This document shows positions 38,401 to 50,400 of a stretch of 64,000 nt of DNA, piece by piece. The notes below the pieces were generated by a model. It was not told the origin of the DNA. It saw only the letters and a list, made by a program, of their open reading frames with translations, and ran no database searches. Positions within the stretch are counted from its first letter, which is position 1. Each line of letters starts with the position of its first letter. The stretch is taken from NCBI GenBank assembly GCA_030770545.1, contig CM061105.1, positions 11,267,001-11,331,000 of the forward strand. Direction: 5' to 3'. The translations under genes and the position numbers were made by a program. The DNA is from Macropodus opercularis. Lineage: Eukaryota; Chordata; Actinopteri; Anabantiformes; Osphronemidae.

Positions 38401-41400
38401 TGACATTTACAGATGGCACCGCCTTGGCCTGTTCTTCCCAACTGCTCGTTAATTCACGGGAACGGCAAGCACTTCTTTAAGTGACTGCCTGATGCATGCG
38501 TACGACACACCGTGCGTGCTACACACCAGAGCGGCAGCTCACCTCGCGTACCTCTGCAGCGCGCCATCGTCTCAGCCGCGTCTTCTTAGGGACGCTTAAG
38601 AACTGTTTGCTAAGCCCTTTCCAAGTGGATCATCACACTGGTTTCCAGAGGTGGGCGAGAGGCTTAGACAGAGTGGCTGCTGTGCGGCTTCCTGCCATGT
38701 AGACGGCACAGCTGGGCTCAGCACCAAACCCCTCAGGTGCTAATCTCGTCCACAGTTCCTCAACAGAGGGATCGCTGTCCTCCTCTGCCTGGTACTGGTT
38801 CAACTCCCGGGTCAGGAAACCACATGTTTGGTATCCTTACCATTATGATAATTGGCCGGTATGACACCACCAATACTGCCCGGGATTATTAGCGTAACCA
38901 CGGCAACGTCTGTTCGGTGGAACCGCTTCAGGTGACGTTTCTGTGGGTCGTATCTCAGGGTATGAAGTGTCCCATATGGAGCGTTATGTCGGAGGGCTTG
39001 TTGAGCTGTCTTGGTTTAATTGCGTTACATACAGTTGCATTGTGTTGATCTCCACCTCCTGTTCTTTGTGGGCCCCTTCAACACAAATGGCATTTTTTGT
39101 AATAATGGTAATGAAAATGATAAAGTGCCTTAAATTATTTAATAAGCTCTAAATTTTAAAGATAAAATCATAGTGTTTGAGTGAAGGGTGTGAGTTTGCT
39201 TATCATGTCTTTGTGTGTTTGTATTTGAACGTCTACAGCTTGTAGCATCTAAAGATGGAGTATTTACATTATCATTATCATGCATTAGGAGATGTACGAA
39301 CTAGCATGAAGACCTTTGGACTTGGCTTAAGTTCTGTACTTTTCTTTCTTGAAGCAAACACTTGCAGACTATTTCACGTTATTAATAGCTGCGGAGAGGT
39401 GAGGTTTTATGATGCATGTAAAAGGCGGGCAGAGTGTATCTTGATCTGTTCCTTCCTCTTTGTAGCTCTATGGCCATTATGCTCTAATTTCCTTTTTATT
39501 ACAGCATGTTAATTAAGGAAAATCATATCTGGCTCATTCTTCACAGTTGGCTCTTCCATCGGCTTTGAATCGGTGTTCTTCCTTGTCCGCCCACCGGCAG
39601 AGCTGCGTTAATTTATTTCTAATTGGCGCGAACTTGTTGATCGTGCGCTCGCAGACAGATGTGGTCAGGAGGTTAATGCTCGTGTTAATGTGACAAGGTG
39701 ATCGTTCCTGCGCCAGCCATTCGCTTACTGCAGCCACTGAGTAATAACAGAAGCACTAATGGCCCCTTTACAAGCTCATCATGCCAGGTGCTGTAACATA
39801 GCACTGATACCTTTGACACGTTGTTCATGCTTAGATTTACTATGTGTGAAATGAACACTTTGACCTCAGCATCATGCCTACATGGAGCAGAATTACTTTG
39901 TGCTTGTGGAGCTGAATTGCAGGACTGTGGACGGCATTAAAAAGTAATATCTGTGTGCTGGAGGTGCATGTAATGACAATAACTGTGGCGCACACACTCC
40001 TGCTGCACATGCTCCTCTGTCTCTTTAGTGGCTACTGTACGTCTCGCAGGTACATTACTATGCATGGAGAATTAGATTTGTTTTCCCTTGTATACTCATC
40101 AGTTTAAGAAATCAGCCATCCGTTGCTTTTTTAATCTCCATAATGAAAGTGTTTTAATGCCTCCAATTTATTGCCTGGGCAGCCAACAGAATAATTAGCT
40201 TTGTTCAGGGTTTTAAAAAGATGAAAACACAAGTACAATAACATTTGAGTCTAAGAACCACGAATTATAATCACATGCATTAGCTATTCTACCTGAAGGT
40301 ATATTGGACAGAAAAAATTGAGTCCTTTTTTGTGTTTTCCAATTAATCAAGCTTTTTAAATTTCTTTTCATATTTTTGACTCTATTGTCACTTTTAGGCT
40401 TCTTTAATTTGGTGTTTTCGTATTCCATCAAGTGAGGTTTTATGTTTTAATCCCTGCTAGCGTTTTAACATGTCACAGCCACACGGTGTCTTCTTTTTCC
40501 ACAGTAAGTATAAATGAATAGGCTTCCAAGTCTTCATTGATTCTTTGTGACCTGTAGTCAATTCCACAAACTAAATCAGATAATTGAAGTCGGTGTCAAG
40601 CTAATTGGATTATTGCTTTCCCCCTGAAGAGATGGAGCTCCTCCGCAGCACAGGGATCGCAACATTAGTGGCATCCGTCAAACACCTTTCATTTACCAGC
40701 GCAGGACAAATTGATTCTAAATATTATTTCTTTGATTATGTGATTTCATCATTATAAGAGTGCCATAATTGTATAACTTGTACTGAGTTAATTTAATATG
40801 AAATTACCTCTTCACACATCAAATGTCAAAGTGAATTCCAGTAAAAGTCTAAATATATTTGTGCAATAATCTCTTTGCTGAGGATAAATTAAATCAGCAC
40901 TTTTCATAATTAATACAGCATGTTAATAGGACATCAGCAGAACTATTTCCTGCGTAGTTGATCAAACCTACACAGTTTAAACCATTTCCCCTTGTGTCTT
41001 CTTGCCTCCAGTCCTCCAAACATGGTTTATGCAAATGAGATGACTATTTGCATAGACATAATTGGGTAATTACAAATCATTTGGCTATGTGCTCAAGCAT
41101 GTGCGGAGACCAGAGATGTTGCACGAGTCACATTGTACAGTACGGAGTTAATGAATTGCTTGTGAACAGCAGAGTCATTACAGCATGTGTAGGAACATAT
41201 GTGGTGTCAGGCTTCTTGTTTCAGAACGACAGGTGACATTTTCATAAATCTTACGCACAAGGATGGATGGAAAAAAAGCTCTGCTGAGTCACAGTTATGA
41301 CAGTTTAAAGTAAATAATTGTACATTCCATCAAGAAATGGCAAAAACATTTAAGGGGAAAAAAGAGCAGTCATTTCGACATAATGGACGAGCAACAGCGT

Positions 41401-44400
41401 CAACAGCAGTAATCAGTAAATCAGATTTTCTGTTAGCCAGTAATACACACTTACTGTAACACAACCCACATTAGATGTTGAGTCTTCTCAAACCCATTTT
41501 AGTTCATTTGGTTAATCACGTAGCCTAGATGGCGACGAAGCACCGATTGGTTCGCATGCTGAATGGTTGAATGCACTGGTTCGTCACCTAGAGAAGCCTC
41601 CCATTAGTGGCCTGGTTGGCCACCGAGGTGAGGAGAGGTGGACTAAACACTCCAAACGGCCTCTCTCAGTACCGAGGTATAAACAATGGGAGTAGTTTAG
41701 GATTTTTAAAATCATTTTAGTTGATGTAAATCATGTTTGTGCTTCAAAGCAACAAATCTGCTTGGTTGTCAAAATCCTAACTTCAGGAAATTGTGCAATT
41801 GGCAGTTGTGATGGTCTTTTAAAGTCGCTGCCCAAGACTGCTAAAGAAATTTGATATATTTGAGGCATCATCAAACAAAACGGCAGCGGCAGAAAGAGCA
41901 GAAGGTGCCAGAAATCATTTTGGATGTTGCTGAGTTCAACAGAAACCTATTCCATCGTGCGTTTGTGCATGGATGGGCCTCAATCACTGAGCTGTGCCAC
42001 TGAGGTGCAGAGTCAGATTGCACAGCCAACGTGCATGTTGCTCCACGCAAGGTGCATCGCTTCAATGTTGACAGCTGCTTCTACCATATAGATTCGATTT
42101 GTGATTGACTCCCAGTTTCTCCTTAAAGGGTCCACTGATGAGACTCTGAACCCCAGAACCTTGGGGCCCTAAATGGAGCTTTCCACAAAATTTAAGCATT
42201 AATGACGTATCCCGTTGTGATATTTTTTCCTGTCTCTAAGGAACATAATCCAGCCGTTTTCCTTTAGATTATGTATTAACTTTTTAAATTCATTGTTTAT
42301 TTTGTTTTCCCAGAGCAAGAAGACTCATTTGAGTTCATCATTGTGTCGTTGACGGGGCAGACGTGGAACTTTGAAGCATCTACGTATGAGGAGAGGGAGC
42401 TGTGGGTCCAAGCAATCGAAAGCCAGATCTTCGCCAGCCTGCAGTCTTGTGAGAGCATAAAGAACAAGGTAGGTCATGTGAGATAAGGGCTGTCAGCGTA
42501 TCGCCCCACAGTGCGGCTGCTGCTGCAGAGGCTGCAGAGCTCCCTTTCCCTCTTTCGAACCTTTTATTGGTCCCTGCCCCTCCCGCATCTCTCTTCCTCA
42601 ACTTCAAGCTGTCACATGTGGGAGGTTGGCAGACAGGTGCACCACAGTGTGGGGGATCTCTTATTAGAACTGACAGACATCAGAAAAGGAGCACGGCTTG
42701 TGTCAGCATACTGGGGAGACTCAGCCTCATTTTCATATTCATATTTTTTCTGCCTCAGTCTTTTTTTTCTTGAGATTGTGAAACACGCTTCCTCCCCTCC
42801 CTTCACTGCTTGTCTAGTCCAGTTATAATTGTTTGCCTTTTCGTAGTCTCACAATGATTAGTTCCTCCTCACGTATTCTTCTCCTCTTCTTTACAGTCTC
42901 GGTTAGGCAGCCAAAGTGACGCGATGGCCATTCAGTCCATACGAAACGTGAGGGGCAACAGCTTCTGCGTGGACTGTGATGCACCCAGTGAGTATAGTTC
43001 TTCACAAGTTGTCAAGTTTTATAATATTTAAATAGTTGTATTTATTTATTATTAGAATAACTTTTTATTTAAATGGTTCAACTCAAGTCAGTTTTTATTT
43101 ATGTTAAAATTGGCAGTGAGCAGCTTTGCAATCTGTCTTTACTCTATATCAGTAGCACTTTGTGCGTCTGCTGCCTTGCTCACTGGCACAGGATTCTTAT
43201 TTTTCTCTCACTTACAATAAATGCTGTCTTTTATCAGTTGTAATTCACGTTATGATGATCATCTGTTCATTTAGACCCAGACTGGGCCAGTTTGAACCTG
43301 GGAGCGTTAATGTGCATCGAGTGCTCGGGCATCCACAGAAACCTGGGCACCCACCTGTCCCGGGTCCGGTCCCTGGACCTGGACGACTGGCCGGTCGAGC
43401 TGAGCATGGTGATGACTGCCATCGGCAACGCGATGGCCAACAGCGTGTGGGAGGGCGCTCTGGAGGGCTACAGCAAGCCAGGGAGCGACAGCACCAGGTT
43501 AGCATCCCACTGCAAAACAAAGGTGCTGCTTAATGAAGCAGACAGAGATTATAGAGTGAGACGCCAGCTCCATTAGCTGCCGTTTATTAGTCATCTACAT
43601 TTCAGCACAGGCTTCTCACTCCACAAATCGCTCCATAAGAAGAGCCAGGGGTCCATAGATAGTCTATTAAGTCAGCACGAGTCCAGCCTGTACACACTGA
43701 TCACATCGCAGTACTACAGTACTTACTGTAGATGACATCTGATAAACAGAATATATTCCGTATGCGCCACAGAATCAGTTGTCTTGAAACTCAGAATTCA
43801 TGAGATGAGTGTTGTGTGTGACGTCGTTTAGCACTCACCTGATAAATGCCCTGACTAGCTTCAAATCCATCAAGGTTGTCACTTGACACCTAAGTGATAA
43901 TCAGGAGAGACATCTCATCATCCAAACCACATCTAGCTCAGCCTGAGCGCTTCATTCCTGCTCACTATCTGTGTTTAATTAATAAGTCATACCTCTAAAC
44001 TAACTGTGAACCAGAGTTCAGGTTACTTTCTAATACATATCTTTCCATCTTTAGAAAATGAATCTGACATGATATTTTGCCACTTACCTCGCACTGCCCT
44101 GGCCTAACTTTTCCGTTGCCGCTTCTCTGAGGTACCAGATCTGGTAGGAGGATTGTTTATCTCTCGGTGACAGGTGAGACCTAGCGTCCCAGTCTGACTA
44201 ATGACCTGCTGTGTGGCTGTGCAGGTAATTAAGCACACCATTATGGCTAAACCCCACCCCAAGAGCCCGGCCCTCGGGCCTCAAGCTGCCCTGTCACATA
44301 TCCATCACACAGGGCCGGGTCATCACTCTGTCTGTCACAGCAAAGACTGTCTGTAGGGTCTCCCTGGTGGCATTAGACTGTTTTAACATCACAGCTTTGA

Positions 44401-47400
44401 AACTTTTAGAAAAGTGACAAACCAACAAAGAAACATTGTTACTTTTTCACCAGCAGCACTGATCCTGATTCAGCAGCTACTTTTACTTTACAACAATACA
44501 AAAACACAAGGTGTGTCTTTAATTTCACCAAATTAGAAATTGTCAACAATCCCATCAATCTAATGTGTTTCACCATGTTGAGACATGAGAAAACTTCCCC
44601 GTGAACATAGTAGTTGAACATTGTGATCAGTAGTTTTACTGGCTCAGGCAGAAGGAACAGCTGCAGTGACTGATCACTACTTTAATGCACGTATCCAGAT
44701 CAGACAGACCAGGACAGTGTGTCTGTTTGTGTGGTTGGAATTGTTTCAGAGTTTTATTAGTAACAATGTTTTATAAAAGATTAAAACAGTTTCTGTACTG
44801 TTTATTAAATGAGGGATGTAATCATTTAATTGAACACATTGTTTAAGAGAAAGTTAACTGGTGAGTAATTTTTTTATTAAAAGAAGAATTTGAAAACGCC
44901 AGTTATTCTGTAGCACTGCCATAATTAAAAAAAACCCAATGACAACTGAGAAAAAGTTCAGTAGAGCAGCTTCAGAACAAAAGCACACTGAGCTGGTTGA
45001 GCTGCTTTAATGTGCTCATAGGGGAACATTTAAAACCATTTCCAAACATTTGTATCTTTATTAAATGTTAACTGGAAAACCGTTTAGTTTGCATTGTTCT
45101 GTCAGTCCGGTGATGGTCTCAGGCCCTTTCCTCTTGAATCCATCCTCCACTCTTCGGCCAGTTCAGAACTGAATGATGGCCTACAGTTATTTATTGAATA
45201 GTATCCGTGCTAAAGTGCTCCACTGTGGCCTTGATGAAAGATTATTGATGTTGATTCCTCTCCCTACCACTGTCAGTCCCACGTCGCCTCGGGCAGGGAG
45301 GTTTTTCATTGTCTAAAAAATCCGATCTTCTCCTGCAGCAGCATCTCCATTAGTTTTTACTGTCAAACAATAAATCTAATTTGCAGCAAAACTAATCCTC
45401 AGACAAAAACCAGCTGTTGTTGATATTATTTATGGCCACTAGTTATTGAAATGCCGATGATTATGTTGCTGGTAGAATAATGTGGCCTTTCAGGGTAACA
45501 TTTGGTATCAGATATTTTTTATTGTGAGAGATGAATAATTACTTAATAGGATGTAGTTTGCTTCTTTCGTTCCACACAATAGATCCTCACCCGCCTCTCT
45601 TTGTCCTGAAGCTGCTCCCATCCTGAGTAGCGCACATATGAGAGCATTTTAATTGTGTCATACCTGTGACATGCAGCAGCTTTGCGATGGCACCTAGACA
45701 GGCAGTATGTGGCTTCCGACTCCCGCTAAACATTAGTGACACCTAATCTAAACGATTCAGTAAGTACCTGAATATCAACCCGGTGTCTGATTGAATGTCT
45801 CCTGCAAGACTAGTTTTACCTTTTGCATTTTTGAGATTTAACTTAAAAGCATTCATCCACAAGATTGGTTTAGCTTATGATATTCTGGATCAGAAGAAAT
45901 CACAATATATTAATTTGCTGCATGCTGACGCGCACTGCAACACGGCAGACTGATTACAGGCATTTCAACAGGAAGCATGTTTATATGTACATGTACATAG
46001 ATGTCGTATGATCGTCTGCTTTTAATTAATTGCAAGTGCTTTTCAAAACTATTATGAACCATTTAATTCCGTACATGTGTAATATTTGGTACTAATACAT
46101 TATTTTTAAAACGCATGTCTTCTGAAAGTCTGCAGTGCAGAAAGTTATTCATTCACAAAAACGGAATCATCTGCATTTACTACATTTACATTAACACTTA
46201 GCTAATTTCTGCATGTCCTCCATTTACTGCGGGTATGAGGTCAGACGGTCCAACAACTAGAGGGTTTTTTCACAGCGTGACAACTTATTAAACATTGATA
46301 GAGTCACTAGCTACAATTTATAACCCATTTAGGATGCTTAATTAGAAAGTAGTACCACATGAAAGAGTCATATGTTGTGTGGCTACAGTTACATCTGTGA
46401 TCATACATTTGTGGAAGCTCTGGATAGTGGCTGATCTGTGCAGTCAGCATATTGGAGGGCAGTTGTTCTTTTAATTAGCACGTAGGAGTCATTGTGTTTT
46501 GCACGTCACCTCTAATTGCTTGGCATCTTCGTGATAGAAACCACCACAGACTGTTTTGACGGATACTGTGGGGGAGGTCCAGCGACTGGCGCTGTCCTTA
46601 CCTTCTATCGGCACACAAACACACACCGTAAGGCACGCGCACACACACAGACACCAGTTCTCATTTGGGGAAGATGTCCCGGAGCGTGGACGGATGTGGA
46701 CGGCTATCCCTCACTGGCGCGGGCCTCTCACTGTCACCCTCTGTAGGCTCCATGCTGCCCTCGGCCACAGGCAGGTAATAGCTCTGATGAGAGCCCTCCA
46801 CTTTGTTTCAGAAATAATTTGCCACTCCTGCCGCCTGCAGGGGCTACGTGGTAATAAAAATGAATCACACCGCTAACCTCTCCAAACCTGGCCCCGCTGC
46901 CTGTTTTAACTCCTTCCACGCCGGCATTTTGGCTCTTCCTCTCAAGCTGTTTGTTGCGTTTACAACATCAGTGCTGCAGCCGCAAGAATCTCGTCTTGGG
47001 ATCTTAGGATTTCTTAGGTCTCCGTCCTCCACGTTACTCACCCAGACACGGAGCAAAGCTTCCGGGGTAATCGCAGGTTAGAAGTGCTGGAACGGCAAAC
47101 TCTCAGAAGAGCTTTTAGAATAGCCGGCCTTGCCAGGAGCCCTCGTGGAGCAAGAGTAATTAATTAGGACAAATGAATGACTGGGTCTTCCCGTGTCCTC
47201 TCGCTCGCTCTCTCTAAATGAAACCCACAGGTCAGTAATTAGCCCTGTGTGGGAGAAGTGGTACCACAGTCACTAATTGCCCACATGCCACCGGGTTTCA
47301 GAGCCAGGTAGATGTAGAGGGAGGACTGAGTCATTATGACTCGGTCTACACTACTTAACTGTGTCATTTAGTTTTATATTGTTAGCTTTACAAATCATTA

Positions 47401-50400
47401 CAATCACTGAATGTCCAGTGGCGTGAAAGACAAAGAATTAAACGTTTAAACCGCGTCCGTACGTGAAACACGCTGCATACGTAACCGAGGCATGTGGCAT
47501 TGTCCCCTCAGCTTTGTATGTGAGGCTAGGGTTCAGCAGGGGTTAACAGCATGAGCATTTAAGGGTGTTAGTCTTGCTGGCACAAAAACACAGCCACTCC
47601 ATCACGAGGAGTCTGACAACCTCATTAATGTCACAATATATTCAACTCATCCCTCTGCCTGCCTACGGCACCCAGATGCTCTCATATTATCCTCTCAATA
47701 GATCTTAACCTTTTGAATTCTGGTCAACAGTTCGGCCCAAATGAGCGGCATCTATTCCTCCTGTAAAAATATTTGTCTCCATTCGTTTGCAGCTGTTCTT
47801 CTCAGAGCGGAGCACACCGTGTCCACACTGTACCCACCAGGCCGTAGGGGTCCTTATTTAGCACTTTCTGCCGCCGCGTTTACTGTGCTGCTCCTTCATT
47901 TCTCGCCCTTAGCAACCTTTGATGCTCTGGGGCCCAGCTTTCTTTCCCTGTTGTGTGCTCGCTGCTGTTTTTTTCCATCTCTGTCATTTCCCTTTCAGCC
48001 CCCTCTCTATCTTTCTGCCGCTGTCCCTCTTGCTCGCTCTCTGCCTCTTCCCTCCCCTTGGTTTGTGGAAGTGGAGCTGCTGGCTGCATGGGAATCAGTC
48101 CCATACAAGCTGCACACCCCCACTGTGAGGTCTGTTGAAGCTGGTCACACCCCACCACCGCCACCCCCCTTAACTCCAACCCACCAAGCCCACCATTTCT
48201 CCTCTTCAGTGCATCTATTTGATGTGTCCACAGTGACTTTGGGTGCTCAGGGAAGAGTAGGAGGAGCCGTCAAAGCTTTGATTGTTTAGGAGGACTCGGT
48301 ATGTGTTTGAAAGATGTGCTGGTGGTGGGACGGGCATCCTCCTCATCCTATGGACCAGTGCACCTTTATTGCAGGCGGTCGAGTGGTCGTTCTGTGGCTA
48401 CTCCAGCGCTGGCTCCACCCACGCTGTCTCGGTTTCCCTGCCATGCCTATAAATTCCCGTTGGCTTTTGTCTTTCAGGCTTGACTAATTATCCTTGTTTG
48501 TCCCTCTTTATTTGAATTCAGTCATGTGTTCTTGACTCCGTGGGCCGGGTTTAGCAGAATCATTCTGCCATTTGCCACTTAATTAAGTCAGAGTCAGGAT
48601 CCATTGCTCAACGGAGAGCTGAAGGGACAGAGCTCTAATAGAATTATAAAAGAGGCCTTTCTCTGCTGTTAAGGCTGCCTTTATCTAGGTGGACTCTGCA
48701 TAGGCAAATGAAAGGGGACACCAGGAGTCCCATTTCCACTTCAGACTCTGTAAGCATTTTGATGTTTGCTCAAGATTTCTTTCAAATAAACCTGAATGAA
48801 AGAAAGTTAAACAATGATCAGCGGTGAGATAGGTCTAAACGGTGGAGGAGGAAGCTTGTGGTCAAGTAACTACGGCAGTTTTTTAACGGACCCAAGCATT
48901 TTTATTGGGAATTTTGAGCTCTCCCATGTCCCCTCAGCAACAGAGATACCTAGAACAAGTATGCGTTTGAGCCAGGGTGGGGAAACCAGTGTCTGGTGCC
49001 CATGTCTGTATATGTGTGTGTATAAGTATCCTTCGTATCAGTTTCCTAAATAACCCCGCGAGCTATGAAAATTCGCTCTGATACCTCCCCTCTGGCTTTG
49101 TCCTGGTGCTTTGACATGCTAAATCTGCTGATTTTATTTTTCTTCCTCCTGTGGTGAGGAAGTGTCCTTTTCAAGGGTCTCAGTTTCCCCCCCTGACTGT
49201 CTAAACCCTACCTCTGTTTGGATTGTTTTTCTATTTCAAACAAAAGACAGAGGCGGGATTACTATTTCACTTCCTTTCACACTCTGTCTTTCAAGTGGCA
49301 CCAGCTGGGGATTTTTTTTTAATAAAACCACTGCCTTGCTTCTTTTACTGTTTTTTTAAGTGGACTGCCTAAAAAGAGCCATGATTGAATTTAGATCAGT
49401 GAGCGAGGCCTTTTTCCTGCAGGTCTTCGGTCTGATTTTGTCGCGGAGGCTAACAAAGTGTCCTCAGGGCTCCTTTCTGAGATGTTGACGTCTTCTTAAT
49501 GGCTCTCCTCAGCCTTTTTGTTTCACATGTTGGTGCTAACTTTCTGCCTCATTTAGCTCATATCAATTCACTGGACAGACACAGATTCAGCATGTTATTC
49601 ACGCTCTAGCTTCCTGAAACAAACTTTGCACAACAGCTATTACAGATGCTTAGATCTTTATTAAAGGTTGTATATAGACCCTGAGGATTACCTTAAAGTT
49701 TTCAGACCAACTAAATCCTTCCTGCAAGTACAACAAGGACACTTGCTTTCAAAAGGATCTGGCCAAAATAAGAGGGGATGGCAGGACAGCCTCTTCCTGT
49801 TCTGAGCAGTCTGAATGGTTCCAGGGCCATTTGATTTGCTAACAGGCTTATCCACACATAATGACGGAGTAGGGATTGATTGAGGTCTTACACCATAAAA
49901 CTCAGAGCTGCAGCAATTGCCTGTCATTAGGGCTGTATTGTTGCTCACATAATACCCTCATTCCAAAGATTTAGTTATGGTATAGCAGGGTAAAGGACTT
50001 TCTCTTGCAGAATTTCTTCCAGGTCATAACAAGAATGTACCCGTATGCTGATAGAAGTAATAGCTTTGAGACTATTTAGAGATGTGGGTTAAGTTGTTTT
50101 ATGAGCTTCCAGTGGTGTTTTGCAGTTAATCAGTCTGTGCTCAGCTGCTGATAAGGCCTCTTCCATCACAGCTTTAACTCCCATAGTTAGGGCCAGTGCC
50201 AGGCTCCTCTGTGTAAGACGAACTGCTTGGTGAATTGAGCCCGGCAGCTGACATATGAGTCTGAAAATGGTCGCTGTCTGTGGTGAGTTGGCAGCCTTGA
50301 CATCTAGCCGCTAAGGTCGTAATAGAGGAGAGTGACTAATGTCGAACTGGTTACAACAGCTACGATAATTGAAAATTAGCTGTGTGGGGATATAATTAAA

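Larger units (their letters stand above)
34894..42313 (+). other. AGAP3 intron, 7.4 kb, with candidate enhancer blocks
   Basis: No coding exon. CNE-like segments: 35560-35880 (with an inverted TGATTGAT pair), 36940-37200, 38230-38420, 39430-39620, 40110-40200 and 40600-40700. The segment at 40980-41120 has inverted octamer sites. These are judged by eye from motif density and complexity; conservation was not tested. Confidence 0.6.

Noticed and set aside
41519..41537. Possible CTCF site around CCTAGATGGCGAC
   Set aside because: The 5' CCAC half of the core is missing.
47741..48289. 182-codon plus-strand open frame
   Set aside because: It is a by-product of pyrimidine-rich low-complexity intron sequence, with Leu/Ser/Pro runs, no splice context and no recognisable domain.
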